From assembly GCF_039523435.1 (NCBI RefSeq), contig NZ_BAAAFH010000022.1:992001-1056000 (forward strand): a stretch of 64,000 nt of DNA, written 5' to 3'. Origin of the DNA: Wandonia haliotis. GTDB taxonomy: Bacteria > Bacteroidota > Bacteroidia > Flavobacteriales_D > Crocinitomicaceae. Both the position numbers and the translations under genes were made by a program. Positions 7,606-16,900 of the stretch are shown one piece after another (position 1 is the stretch's first letter; every line of letters starts with the position of its first letter). Under the pieces are notes generated by a model. The model searched no databases. It was not told the DNA's origin and saw nothing but the letters and a program-made list of their open reading frames with translations.

Positions 7606-10206
7606 ATGACTTTGAGACAGGTACTTCTTCTGATTTGTTCTATGCTACACTTCTGGGGGTATTCTACTCATAATCGTATGGGCGAAATAACCTATCGTCA
7701 TTTATACGGAAACACATACGAGTTCACTGTTAAGACCTGTACCAAACTCACAGCCGAAGCAGACCGTCCGGAGCTGGAAATCAATTACGGAGACGGAGAC
7801 AGTGACACGATTCCGAGAATTTCACAAATTCAGGATCCAGTAACAGATACCAAAGAAAATCTTTACAGAGGTATTCATACCTTCAGTGGACCGGGAACTT
7901 TCACAATTCAGGTTGAAGACCCCAATCGGAATATGGGGATTATTAATATTTCCAATTCTGTAGAAAAGATCTTTTGTATTCAGTCCGTACTTGTCATCTC
8001 CCCCTTTCTCTCTCCTAATAATTCTGTTCAATTTTCGAATTGTCCCTGTCCGGAGATAGCTTGCATGAATCAACCCTGGGTGTATAATCTGGCGGCATTT
8101 GACACAGATGAAGACAGTTTGTCTTACTCACTTATTCCCTGCAAGGGAGAAAACTGTGCAGATTTTGCTATCCCTCAGGTATATCAGTATCCACAGACGG
8201 TAGGTGGCGGAACAATGTCCGTTCATCCGGTGACAGGAACAATTGTTTGGGACAGTCCGGCTATTATCGGAGAATATAATCTGGCTATTTTGGTCACAGA
8301 ATGGAGAAACGGGGTCAGAATTGGCTCTGTTATCGTAGATATGCAACTTACTGTTGCGCCTTGTAACAATGTAGCTCCGGAGATTACTGATATTGCCGAT
8401 ACCTGTGTACAGGCAGGTACACATCTCACAAGATCTGTCACGGCAACAGATTCTGATTTGGGTCAAACATTGCAAATGACTGCCGAGGGCGTCCCCTTTC
8501 AGCTAGAAAATTCACCGGCCTTGTTCTCTTCTGTTCCTGCTCAATCATCTGTTATCGGGACATTCAGCTGGACACCGGACTGTGCTGCAATACGAAATTC
8601 ACCTTACAATGTTCTGTTTGAAGTGTCAGATAACGCGCAAGATGTCTCTCTCCGAGACATGAAAGTCTGGAATATAACTGTCAATGCACCTCCCGTCACG
8701 GGACTTGTAGTCACTCCCTCAGGCACTTCAATGGAACTAAACTGGGACGATTATTTTTGTGATGAAGTACATCATTATTCGATTTACAGAAATACTGATT
8801 CCGTTGTAATCGATGATGATTGTTGTTCTTCCGGTTTTCTTTCAGGAAGCGGTTTTGAACAAATCGGAACAAGTGAGACCAACTCCTATACTGACACGGA
8901 CGAACTTATAATCGGTAATCGATACTGCTATATCATAACAGCTGTATTTGAAAATGGTATTGAAAGCTGTGCCTCCGAAACAAACTGTTCTCAACTGGAC
9001 TTTTCGGTTCCTATCCTAACCCATGTAACCATTACCAGTACGGATGTATCAAGCGGCTCTGACTCTATACGATGGACCCATCCCAGAGACTTAAATCCCT
9101 TACAGTTTCCGGGACCTTATTCATACAACTTATACCGAAGTATTGCAGAAAATTATCCTGAAGAACTTATTTTTCAGACAACTACAGAGGCTGTACTTGA
9201 GGATTGCGATACTTTGTTTACAGAAACAACTCTTAATACTACTGCCAATGGTTATCGCTACCGGATTGAATTAGTAAATAACGGAGCCATTGTAGGTTCA
9301 GGCGCATCGTCATCCAGTAGCTTCTTGTCCATTATTCCAAACGACAATCAACTTGAATTGAGTTGGACAACGAATACATCCTGGCAAATAGACAGCACAG
9401 ATGTTTACAGGGAATCTTCTCCGGGAAGTGGCATATTTACGATGATCGAAAGAGTTTATGGGACAGAATTTATTGACACAGGACTGATCAATCAACAACT
9501 TTATTGTTACAAGGTAAAGACCTACGGAAGTTACAGTTTGCCTTCTGTTATTCGTCCTTTGGTTAACTGGTCACAGGAAGTTTGTGCCGCACCCTATGAT
9601 TACACAGCTCCCTGTTCGCCCTCGTTAACACTACTAAGTGATTGTGATGCCTCTACTAATTTTCTCTCCTGGAATAACCCCAATCAAAGCTGTTCGGACG
9701 ATGTAACCCGATACGCCGTTTACTTCAGCCCGGATTCTCTGCAAGAACCTTCTTTGTTAGAAATCATAGAAGGAGATCAACATACGGACTACGCCCACTT
9801 TCTTCCGCAGGGAACACCAGGATGTTATTATGTCACGGCTTTGGATTCAATTCCTTACAACAACGAAAGTTTACCTTCAAACAAAATCTGTGTTGAACAT
9901 TGCGAACCACTATACACCCTTCCCAATGTTATTACCAATAACGGGGATGGAATTAATGATATTTTCCATCCGCAACTCCCTTATAAATTTATCGATCATG
10001 TTGAATTTCGACTCTTTAACCGTTGGGGGCAGATATTGTTTGAAACGCAAGACCCTCTTATCAATTGGGACGGAACAGAATCTAAAAAAGGAAAAACAGT
10101 AACAGAAGGCGTCTATTTTTACACTTGTCGCGTGTATTTCCTAACTTTGTCAGGAGAACAATTTATGGATTTACATGGTTTTGTCCATGTCTTTAACGGG
10201 AATTAA
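7606..10206 (+). CDS. Large secreted protein with gliding-motility-associated C-terminal domain
   Basis: An 866-residue exported protein of modular Ig/fibronectin-like repeats. The ATG at 7606 is chosen over upstream TTG codons because it gives a compact signal peptide (MTLRQVLLLICSMLHFWG). The C-terminal ~90 residues read NVITNNGDGINDIF, then FNRWGQILFE, NWDGT and GVYFYTCRVYF, matching the gliding-motility-associated C-terminal domain used for type IX secretion or surface anchoring. The body is rich in Asp, Ser, Thr and regularly spaced Cys. Nothing indicates an enzyme; an adhesin or surface-structure role is inferred. It may share a transcript with ribE, which starts 5 bp later. Confidence 0.85.
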   Translation: MTLRQVLLLICSMLHFWGYSTHNRMGEITYRHLYGNTYEFTVKTCTKLTAEADRPELEINYGDGDSDTIPRISQIQDPVTDTKENLYRGIHTFSGPGTFTIQVEDPNRNMGIINISNSVEKIFCIQSVLVISPFLSPNNSVQFSNCPCPEIACMNQPWVYNLAAFDTDEDSLSYSLIPCKGENCADFAIPQVYQYPQTVGGGTMSVHPVTGTIVWDSPAIIGEYNLAILVTEWRNGVRIGSVIVDMQLTVAPCNNVAPEITDIADTCVQAGTHLTRSVTATDSDLGQTLQMTAEGVPFQLENSPALFSSVPAQSSVIGTFSWTPDCAAIRNSPYNVLFEVSDNAQDVSLRDMKVWNITVNAPPVTGLVVTPSGTSMELNWDDYFCDEVHHYSIYRNTDSVVIDDDCCSSGFLSGSGFEQIGTSETNSYTDTDELIIGNRYCYIITAVFENGIESCASETNCSQLDFSVPILTHVTITSTDVSSGSDSIRWTHPRDLNPLQFPGPYSYNLYRSIAENYPEELIFQTTTEAVLEDCDTLFTETTLNTTANGYRYRIELVNNGAIVGSGASSSSSFLSIIPNDNQLELSWTTNTSWQIDSTDVYRESSPGSGIFTMIERVYGTEFIDTGLINQQLYCYKVKTYGSYSLPSVIRPLVNWSQEVCAAPYDYTAPCSPSLTLLSDCDASTNFLSWNNPNQSCSDDVTRYAVYFSPDSLQEPSLLEIIEGDQHTDYAHFLPQGTPGCYYVTALDSIPYNNESLPSNKICVEHCEPLYTLPNVITNNGDGINDIFHPQLPYKFIDHVEFRLFNRWGQILFETQDPLINWDGTESKKGKTVTEGVYFYTCRVYFLTLSGEQFMDLHGFVHVFNGN

Positions 10207-10211
10207 GATTT

Positions 10212-10787
10212 ATGTTTACAGGAATTATAGAACAGCTTGGGGAGGTAAAACACATTGAAAAGGATCAGGAAAACGTTCATTTTACGCTATCCGCTGACTT
10301 CACCAATGAGTTAAAGATTGATCAAAGTGTGGCACACAACGGCGTTTGTCTGACAGTTGTTTCTATAGAAAATGATACGTACGTAGTTACCGCCATTAAA
10401 GAAACACTGGATAAAACGAATCTGGGAAATCTGAATCCCGGAAATAAAGTGAACCTTGAACGATGCATGAAACTCGGAGATCGTTTGGATGGACATATTG
10501 TACAGGGGCATGTCGATAAAGTTGCCGAATGTACAGCGATAGAGAATCAGGATGGAAGCTGGAAATTCACTTTCAGGTATGAAGGAAATGAAAAAACAGT
10601 AGAGAAGGGTTCTGTAACTGTCAACGGGATAAGTCTTACCGTAGTTGATTCAACTGACAATGGTTTTTCTGTTTGTATTATTCCGTACACTTACGAACAC
10701 ACCAACTTTCACGAACTAAAAGTCGGTGATAAAGTAAATCTGGAATTTGATATTATCGGAAAATATGTGGCGCGTCTTATGAAGTAG
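10212..10787 (+). CDS. ribE: Riboflavin synthase, alpha chain
   Basis: Dismutates two 6,7-dimethyl-8-ribityllumazine molecules to riboflavin. The 191-residue protein has the two lumazine-binding lobes: lobe 1 starts MFTGIIEQLG and contains GVCLTVV, and lobe 2 has GHIVQGHVD with NGISLTVVD. It starts 5 bp after the secreted-protein gene. No FMN riboswitch precedes it, since there is no room for one, and no other rib gene is nearby. Confidence 0.97.
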   Translation: MFTGIIEQLGEVKHIEKDQENVHFTLSADFTNELKIDQSVAHNGVCLTVVSIENDTYVVTAIKETLDKTNLGNLNPGNKVNLERCMKLGDRLDGHIVQGHVDKVAECTAIENQDGSWKFTFRYEGNEKTVEKGSVTVNGISLTVVDSTDNGFSVCIIPYTYEHTNFHELKVGDKVNLEFDIIGKYVARLMK

Positions 10788-10806
10788 TAAACCACCAAAA
10801 AAGACT

Positions 10807-11367
10807 CTATTGCTGTGACTTCTCCGCCCAGCCCGGCAATTTTTTCTCCAGTTTTTTCTGTAACTTTTCGAATACTTGTGCCCGCGAAGAAGTACCACTT
10901 AATCTCAGGATATCATACCCTTTGAATTGCCCGTCCTCAAAGTACATAAATTCAAATGTAACGGAGCTCATTTCTTCCTGAAAGATCGGATAAAGATGTC
11001 CCTCTTCCAACGCTTCTGTCAACGTAACAGGGAAGTTCTCTCTCGGTTTGAACTTTCGATCAAATCCTCTTACCGAAATCAAAAGATACCCCTTAATTCC
11101 TTTTGTTTTCAGTACCTGATTCAACGAATCAGACCCCAAATCATCCACTGAATTTCCTACTTTAGAGTAGTTCAATGAGGGTTTAACATTCATACCAAAC
11201 TGCGCAAAAAATTTAGTCAGATTTACTTCAACAGCATACCTGTCATCCGGCTTGTCGATTTTGCCAATAATTAAAAGGCTTTCGACCCCTTTTATCGGAA
11301 CAGGTGATTTTTGTCCCATAACCGGCAAAACTAATCCTAACAACACAAGATACAGCAGATATTTCAT
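10807..11367 (-). CDS. Exported protein of unknown function
   Basis: I do not recognise this 186-residue protein. It has an N-terminal signal peptide (MKYLLYLVLLGLVLPVMGQ) without a lipobox, so it is probably periplasmic or outer-membrane associated. The mature part mixes strands and helices, and the C-terminus is strongly basic (EKLQKKLEKKLPGW). It converges on ribE with 19 bp between stops. A -7-like element (TACATTTG on the minus strand) lies at 11428-11421. Confidence 0.7.
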   Translation of the reverse strand: MKYLLYLVLLGLVLPVMGQKSPVPIKGVESLLIIGKIDKPDDRYAVEVNLTKFFAQFGMNVKPSLNYSKVGNSVDDLGSDSLNQVLKTKGIKGYLLISVRGFDRKFKPRENFPVTLTEALEEGHLYPIFQEEMSSVTFEFMYFEDGQFKGYDILRLSGTSSRAQVFEKLQKKLEKKLPGWAEKSQQ

Positions 11368-11420
11368 GAACTCTGTTTTATTTTAATGCTACAAAAACTG
11401 TGCTAATTGAGCACAATTGC

Positions 11421-11428
11421 CAAATGTA
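11421..11428 (-). promoter_or_regulatory. Putative -7 element (TAnnTTTG)
   Basis: TACATTTG on the minus strand matches the Bacteroidota -7 consensus and would give a leader of about 47 nt before the exported-protein gene starting at 11367. No clear -33 TTG is visible, so confidence is moderate. Confidence 0.4.
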
Positions 11429-11444
11429 GGAATTTATTAGCAGA

Positions 11445-12395
11445 CTAAAACACCTCTCTGGCAATCACCTCTGTGGATGAAGAATTACTCATTGTATAAT
11501 AATGAATACATGGTGCACCTGCCTTTTTCAATTCTTTGGACTGGTGAACTCCCCATTCAATTCCTAATCTTTCTACGTCTGCATTTGTCTTGCATTTCAG
11601 TAATTCGGCAGATAGTTCTTCCGGGTAATCAATATGAAAGAACTTGGGCAGAAAAGAGATATGTGCCATCGTCTTAATTGGCTTAAGCCCCGGAATTATC
11701 GGAACCGTAATTCCAACCTGACGACACTTCTCTACAAAGTCAAAGTATTTTTTATTATCGAAAAACATCTGTGTCACGATATACTCAGCTCCCGCACCTA
11801 CTTTTTCTTTCAGGTATTGCAAATCCGTCTGGAGGTTCATCGCCTCGAAATGTTTCTCAGGATATCCCGCCACTCCAATACAAAAATCCGTCGGTTCGAG
11901 TTTAATATCTTCAATGGAGTAATTTCCCTTATTCATATCAACGATCTGACTCACCAGTTCAACTGCATACGAATGTCCTTCGGGATGTGCCCGGAAATTA
12001 CTTTCCGTTTTGATAGAGTCGCCACGTAAAGCCAATACATTATCAATTCCTAAAAACTGAAGATCTATCAGGGCGTTCTCTGTCTCTTCTTTTGAAAACC
12101 CGCCACAAATCAGGTGAGGCACGGCATCCACCTGATACTTATTCATAATCGCGGCACAAATACCCACAGTCCCGGGACGTTTTCTGATTGAAACTTTTTC
12201 CAGCAATCCCTGCCCCCGCTCCTTATACATATACTCCTCTCTATGATAAGTTACGTTGATAAATTTGGGTTTAAATTCCATCAGAGGATCTATCCCATTA
12301 TAGATAGATTGAATACTTTTTCCCTTTAGTGGTGGGAGAATTTCAAACGAAAAAAGAGTTTCTTTCGCGTTGTTAATATGATCTATTACTTTCAT
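11445..12395 (-). CDS. metF: Methylenetetrahydrofolate reductase
   Basis: Reduces 5,10-methylene-THF to 5-methyl-THF with an FAD cofactor, supplying methionine synthesis. The 316-residue TIM-barrel protein shows the family N-terminus FSFEILPPLKGKSI (catalytic Glu of FEILPP), then FINVTYH, ALRGD, CIGVAGYPEKH and VTQMFFDN. No methionine synthase is in the window. Its start is preceded by a TATATTTG element and a perfect 15-bp inverted repeat, described separately. No SAM riboswitch is evident. Confidence 0.96.
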   Translation of the reverse strand: MKVIDHINNAKETLFSFEILPPLKGKSIQSIYNGIDPLMEFKPKFINVTYHREEYMYKERGQGLLEKVSIRKRPGTVGICAAIMNKYQVDAVPHLICGGFSKEETENALIDLQFLGIDNVLALRGDSIKTESNFRAHPEGHSYAVELVSQIVDMNKGNYSIEDIKLEPTDFCIGVAGYPEKHFEAMNLQTDLQYLKEKVGAGAEYIVTQMFFDNKKYFDFVEKCRQVGITVPIIPGLKPIKTMAHISFLPKFFHIDYPEELSAELLKCKTNADVERLGIEWGVHQSKELKKAGAPCIHYYTMSNSSSTEVIAREVF

Positions 12396-12426
12396 TAAAG
12401 TGCACTGTTTTCAATACCCGAATGTG

Positions 12427-12434
12427 CAAATATA
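12427..12434 (-). promoter_or_regulatory. Putative metF -7 element
   Basis: TATATTTG on the minus strand matches TAnnTTTG, 31 bp before the metF ATG. The expected -33 region falls inside the neighbouring inverted repeat, so a protein bound there could block transcription. The element is seen; the regulation is inference. Confidence 0.5.
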
Positions 12435-12436
12435 AA

Positions 12437-12478
12437 GTTAATGAGTTGACATTTACACTGAACTGTCAACTCATTAAC
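12437..12478 (-). terminator. Perfect 15-bp inverted repeat: kbl terminator and/or metF operator
   Basis: GTTAATGAGTTGACA at 12437-12451 is perfectly complementary to TGTCAACTCATTAAC at 12464-12478, with a 12-nt loop. On the minus strand it begins 17 nt after the kbl stop and is followed by TTTATATTTG, so it can terminate kbl. It also lies directly upstream of the metF -7 element, which would suit an operator. Confidence 0.65.
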
Positions 12479-12494
12479 CAATGGAGGAGGAATG

Positions 12495-13691
12495 CTATAT
12501 TATTCCTAGTTCTTTTCCTACTTTTATAAATGCTGCGATTGCTTTGTCAAGATGTTCCCGCGTATGAGCTGCTGAGATCTGGGTTCTGATACGCGCCTGT
12601 CCCTTCCCTACTACAGGGTAGAAGAAACCAATCGCATATACACCTTCTTCAAGCAAGCGGTCAGCAAACTTCTGAGAAAGTGCCGCATCATACAGCATAA
12701 TCGGAACGATAGGAGAGTCTCCCGGTTTAATATCAAAACCTGCTTCAATTATGTGTTTCTTAAAGTATTTTGTGTTCTCTTCCAGACGATCTCTCAACTC
12801 AGTTGTTGCACTCAGGATCTCAAAGATTTTGATGGATGCTCCAACGATACTAGGTGCCAGAGAATTTGAAAACAAGTAAGGACGTGAACGCTGACGAAGC
12901 ATTTCAATAACCTCTTTCGGACCGGTAGTATAACCACCCATTGCTCCACCCAAAGCTTTTCCGAGTGTTCCCGTAATAATATCTACCTTGTCAAGAACAC
13001 CATGGTATTCCGGCGCACCTCTTCCTGTTCTGCCAATAAATCCTGCAGCATGACATTCGTCTGTCATTACTAACGCATCATATTTTTCGGCCAGTGCACA
13101 GATCTCATCCATTTTCGCAATATCACCATCCATTGAGAAGACACCGTCTGTCACAATAATCCGGTTACGTTGCGCCTGTGCCGCTTTTAGCTGAGCCTCA
13201 AGGTCTGCCATATCACTATGCTTATAGCGATAACGCTGCGCCTTACACAAACGCACTCCATCAATAATTGAAGCGTGATTCAACTCATCAGAAATAATAG
13301 CATCATCAGCCGTAAAAAGCGGTTCAAAGACTCCCCCGTTTGCATCAAAAGCTGCTGCATACAAAATGGTATCTTCCGTACCGTAAAACTCTGCTATTTT
13401 ACGTTCTAATTCTTTATGAATATCCTGTGTACCACAGATAAAACGTACTGAGCTCATCCCAAATCCGTGAGAGTCCAAAGCGTCTTTTGCAGCCTGAATC
13501 ACTTCAGGATGTGATGACAACCCCAGGTAATTATTCGCACACATAATCACAACATCATCCTGCGTAGTTACGTTAACGGACGCTCCCTGTGGCGTGGTAA
13601 TAATACGCTCTTTTTTATATAATCCTGCTTCTTTTATTTCTTTCAACTCCTGATCGAGTTGTGCTTTCATTTTTCCGTACATATTATTCAA
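12495..13691 (-). CDS. kbl: Glycine C-acetyltransferase (2-amino-3-ketobutyrate CoA ligase)
   Basis: PLP enzyme that cleaves 2-amino-3-oxobutyrate with CoA to glycine and acetyl-CoA in threonine breakdown. The 398-residue protein has the alpha-oxoamine synthase hallmarks: NNYLGLSSHP, DELNHASIIDG, TDGVFSMDGD, DECHAAG and the PLP lysine Lys245 in TGTLGKALGG. The threonine dehydrogenase (tdh) is not adjacent. Instead a PaaZ-like gene precedes it with only 11 bp between, implying one transcript. A related acyltransferase of the same fold is possible but less likely given the high motif match. Confidence 0.93.
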   Translation of the reverse strand: MNNMYGKMKAQLDQELKEIKEAGLYKKERIITTPQGASVNVTTQDDVVIMCANNYLGLSSHPEVIQAAKDALDSHGFGMSSVRFICGTQDIHKELERKIAEFYGTEDTILYAAAFDANGGVFEPLFTADDAIISDELNHASIIDGVRLCKAQRYRYKHSDMADLEAQLKAAQAQRNRIIVTDGVFSMDGDIAKMDEICALAEKYDALVMTDECHAAGFIGRTGRGAPEYHGVLDKVDIITGTLGKALGGAMGGYTTGPKEVIEMLRQRSRPYLFSNSLAPSIVGASIKIFEILSATTELRDRLEENTKYFKKHIIEAGFDIKPGDSPIVPIMLYDAALSQKFADRLLEEGVYAIGFFYPVVGKGQARIRTQISAAHTREHLDKAIAAFIKVGKELGII

Positions 13692-13702
13692 CTATTCGTT
13701 TT

Positions 13703-15754
13703 CTATTTCGACTGATCCAGTTTTTTCACCATGGTAAGAATAGTAGCCATTGCTACTGTTTCGCCTGTTTCATCATACACATCTACCAGGAATTTAACAA
13801 TCCCTTTTGCGATATCTTCCTCAGAACGTTTTTCCTGATCCACCTTTTCTTTTACTGTAAATCGCACGCCAATTGTTGCTCCGGGATATACCGGCTTCGT
13901 GAAACGTGCCTCGTCAATTCCATAATTCAAAAGAACCGGTCCTTTTTTCGGATCGACAAACAATCCGGCAGCTTTAGAAAGAATAAAGTATCCGTGTGCC
14001 ACACGTCCTTCAAAAATCGTCCCCTCCAACGAGGTTGCATCCATGTGCGCATAGAAATTATCACCACTGACATTCGCAAAGTTGACAATATCTGCCTCGG
14101 TAACTGTATGCTTATGTGTAAAAACAGTCTCTCCAATAACCAATTCTTCAAAATGTTTACGGAACACATGTGGATTTGCTTCCGGCTGGGCTGCTCCGAC
14201 CTGGAATTGTTTTGTGATTTCTGTTATTGTGGTAGGGTGTCCCTGAATAGCCGTGCGCTGCAGATAATGCAAAACACCTCTTTTTCCTCCCATTTCTTCT
14301 CCACCTCCGGCACGTCCGGGACCACCGTGTGTAAGAAGTGGCATCGGAGAACCATGTCCTGTACTTTCTTTTGCACAAGCTTCATTCAAGACGAGAATAC
14401 GACCATGCATTGAAGCAGCTCCTACAACATATTCGGTTGCCACTTTATCATCTGCCGTAACAATGGAAGACACCAGAGAACCCTTCCCCAGTTTTGTAAT
14501 TTCTATCGCTTCATCCAAATTCTTGTAAGGAAGAATTGAGGAAACCGGCCCAAAAGCTTCAATATTGTGGACATCTGTTTTTGTAAACGGATCATCATTC
14601 ACAAACAAAATCGGGCTAAAAAAAGCTCCTGCATTCTTATCCGCTCCCACAACTTCAAAAGTATCCAGATCACCATATACGATCTGTTGAGATTTTGCCA
14701 ATTGCTCTACACTTTCACGAACACGTTGTACTTGTGTACGGGTCGCCAAAGCTCCCATTCGAACTCCTTCTACAGCAGGATCTCCGATTGTTGTAGAAGC
14801 CAGACGTTTTGAAACGGCATTCTGCACCTCTTCTACAAGATTCTCAGGAACAACAATACGACGAACAGCTGTACATTTCTGACCCGCTTTTACTGTTATT
14901 TCTCTGGTAACTTCTTTGATAAAGATATCAAACTCCGGTGAACCCGGAGTTACATCCGGTCCTAATACACAAGCATTCAACGAATCGGCTTCCAGATTAA
15001 ATGCAACAGATTCCTCAACGATATGCGGAAGTGCTTTCAGTTTTTTCCCGGTAGCTGCCGAACCTGTAAATGTGACAACATCGTTACAATTTACATGATC
15101 GATAATACCTCTTCCCAGTCCGTTCACCAACTGAAGTGCTCCTTCAGGAAGGATCTTTGAGTCAATAATATCGCGAACCATAACCTCGGTAAGGTATCCC
15201 GTATACTCAGAAGGTTTAACAATTGCCGGCACCCCTGCCATCAGGTTCACTGCAATTTTTTCCAACATTCCCCATATCGGAAAGTTGAAGGCATTGATAT
15301 GAACCGCAACTCCTTCTTTCGGCACCATAATATGATGTCCTATAAACGTTCCTCCTTTTGAAAGCGGTGCGGCTACTCCGTCCACATAATAAGGCAAATC
15401 CGGAAACTGACGGCGCAGGGAAGCATTTGCAAACAAATTCCCAATCCCTCCTTCAATATCAATCCAGGAGTCTACTTTAGTAGCCCCGGTCCATGCACTT
15501 ACTTCGTAATATTTATTTTTCCTTTCCAACAGAAAAAGAGCCAATGCTTTCAGCATTCTTCCCCTTTCCTGAAAAGTCATTTTTCTCAACACCTTTCCTC
15601 CGACAGTACGACCATAATTCAGGATACTCTCGTAATCCAGCCCTGCACTGGAAGCTTCGCCTATCTTAGCTCCGGTTATTGCGTTAAACAATTCGATTTC
15701 TGTTCCTTCTCCGTCCATCCATTTTCCCTGGACGTAGTTCTGATATCGCTGCAT
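13703..15754 (-). CDS. paaZ: PaaZ-type bifunctional aldehyde dehydrogenase / MaoC-like enoyl-CoA hydratase
   Basis: A 683-residue fusion with the length and order of PaaZ, which opens the oxepin-CoA ring and oxidises the resulting semialdehyde in phenylacetate degradation. The N-terminal ~510 residues are an aldehyde dehydrogenase with Glu255 (FNLEADS) and Cys294 (GQKCTAVRR), positions matching E. coli PaaZ. The C-terminal part is a MaoC hot-dog hydratase with GDNFYAHMD and AHGYFILS. No paaABCDE, paaG or paaK is in the window, so the in-vivo substrate is uncertain. It is co-oriented with kbl. Confidence 0.9.
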   Translation of the reverse strand: MQRYQNYVQGKWMDGEGTEIELFNAITGAKIGEASSAGLDYESILNYGRTVGGKVLRKMTFQERGRMLKALALFLLERKNKYYEVSAWTGATKVDSWIDIEGGIGNLFANASLRRQFPDLPYYVDGVAAPLSKGGTFIGHHIMVPKEGVAVHINAFNFPIWGMLEKIAVNLMAGVPAIVKPSEYTGYLTEVMVRDIIDSKILPEGALQLVNGLGRGIIDHVNCNDVVTFTGSAATGKKLKALPHIVEESVAFNLEADSLNACVLGPDVTPGSPEFDIFIKEVTREITVKAGQKCTAVRRIVVPENLVEEVQNAVSKRLASTTIGDPAVEGVRMGALATRTQVQRVRESVEQLAKSQQIVYGDLDTFEVVGADKNAGAFFSPILFVNDDPFTKTDVHNIEAFGPVSSILPYKNLDEAIEITKLGKGSLVSSIVTADDKVATEYVVGAASMHGRILVLNEACAKESTGHGSPMPLLTHGGPGRAGGGEEMGGKRGVLHYLQRTAIQGHPTTITEITKQFQVGAAQPEANPHVFRKHFEELVIGETVFTHKHTVTEADIVNFANVSGDNFYAHMDATSLEGTIFEGRVAHGYFILSKAAGLFVDPKKGPVLLNYGIDEARFTKPVYPGATIGVRFTVKEKVDQEKRSEEDIAKGIVKFLVDVYDETGETVAMATILTMVKKLDQSK

Positions 15755-15860
15755 AGTATTATACGTTTTTCAAAATAGAGCTCTAATTTACCTAAAATAT
15801 TTAACCCGAAAGGAAATTTTACGTTGCAGGAAATCATATCCGAATAGGTAATTCGTCCTA

Positions 15861-15891
15861 TTGCCCACTGACTTCGTTTACAGTATGTTTG
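15861..15891 (+). promoter_or_regulatory. Bacteroidota-type promoter upstream of a lipoprotein gene
   Basis: TTG at 15861-15863 and TATGTTTG at 15884-15891 are separated by 20 nt. This is a full match to the TTG-N17-23-TAnnTTTG consensus, and the lipoprotein ATG is 30 bp downstream. Confidence 0.65.
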
Positions 15892-15920
15892 TGTTCAATT
15901 AATAACGAAAAACTATTCTT

Positions 15921-16664
15921 ATGAACCACAAAATCGTATTTACCGGATTATTCGTAGCCCTGATTGGGATGAGCTCGTGTAAAAAAGAAGAAATCATTGA
16001 CGAAATTATTGATGAAACACCCACCACTCAATCAACCCCACCACCATTCCCTACCCTTTCCAATTCAGACGGAACATTGGTTGCAATAAAAGTACAAAGT
16101 TCTCAATCCTCTCCTATCGGACCTGTCACAATGACAATTGGATTAGGTGTCGCTGCATTTTATGAATCCAACAATATTGACAATTTAATTGATGCGGGAA
16201 ATGTAAACGTAAACAGCAAACAATTAACAAAGCAAACAAACAATTCCTATGTGTTTCAACCGGACGCATCTAACGCCACAGGAGTTGATTTCAGCGGTGG
16301 TGTGTCATGGAGTGTAACAGGATCTGCTGCCGTAAGTGCCTTTAGTTTCGATCCTTCAATTGCCTTCCCTTCTGCCGGAGAGATTACCAGTTCAGAAGTG
16401 GTTAATAAGGCAAATGGGTACACGCTAACCATTTCCAGTGTTACAGATGCGGACTCTGTAATTTTCCAGGTTGGAAGTGTTCTAAAAACGGTTCCTGGTA
16501 ACACAACATCGTGTTCGTTTAGTGCTGCCGAACTTTCCGGTTTATCCAATGGCTCAAACGTTGCTCAGGTAGCTGCTTACAAAATGGAAAATGCCACGAT
16601 AACAGGAAAAAGTTATTACTTCATCAATGAAACTGTTGCCACCCAAACAGTAACGATTGAGTAA
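15921..16664 (+). CDS. Lipoprotein of unknown function
   Basis: A 247-residue protein with a signal peptide and lipobox (GMSSC followed by KK), then a repetitive acidic linker (EEIIDEIIDE) and a Thr/Pro-rich stretch. The mature part is Ser/Thr/Val-rich and probably all beta. I see no catalytic motif. It has a good promoter at 15861-15891 and is followed 33 bp later by a small Cys-rich lipoprotein, so the two may form a small operon ended by the terminator at 16901. Confidence 0.75.
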   Translation: MNHKIVFTGLFVALIGMSSCKKEEIIDEIIDETPTTQSTPPPFPTLSNSDGTLVAIKVQSSQSSPIGPVTMTIGLGVAAFYESNNIDNLIDAGNVNVNSKQLTKQTNNSYVFQPDASNATGVDFSGGVSWSVTGSAAVSAFSFDPSIAFPSAGEITSSEVVNKANGYTLTISSVTDADSVIFQVGSVLKTVPGNTTSCSFSAAELSGLSNGSNVAQVAAYKMENATITGKSYYFINETVATQTVTIE

Positions 16665-16697
16665 TAATTCGTACTATTGAAGTAAAGTAAAACAACT

Positions 16698-16889
16698 ATG
16701 AAAACAGTATTTCTTGTGTCCGCAATAGCAATCCTGACGCTTTTAACTTCCTGTAAAAAATGTGGAGAATGTTCTGTAAAAGAGAATAATGTCTATGACA
16801 AGGAGTATTGTACCGGAAATGCAATTGAAGATGCAATTTATGAAGACGCTAAAGAGGAATGCGAATACCTTGGTGGCACATTCGGATAG
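16698..16889 (+). CDS. Small cysteine-rich lipoprotein
   Basis: A 63-residue protein. The signal peptide ends in LLTSC, so Cys19 should be lipidated. Four further cysteines follow (22, 25, 38 and 55), spaced CKKCGEC then YC then EC. The mature peptide is only about 45 residues and acidic, so it may be a small disulfide-stabilised domain. No family is recognised. The ORF is supported by the lipobox, by its place after another lipoprotein gene, and by the terminator right after it. Confidence 0.65.
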   Translation: MKTVFLVSAIAILTLLTSCKKCGECSVKENNVYDKEYCTGNAIEDAIYEDAKEECEYLGGTFG

Positions 16890-16900
16890 TTGATTAATTA

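Noticed and set aside
10207..10211. FMN riboswitch before ribE
   Set aside because: Only 5 bp separate ribE from the preceding gene and no RFN-type conserved sequence is visible.
12396..12494. SAM riboswitch before metF
   Set aside because: The 99-bp gap holds one simple hairpin and a -7 element, without the multi-helix core of a SAM riboswitch.
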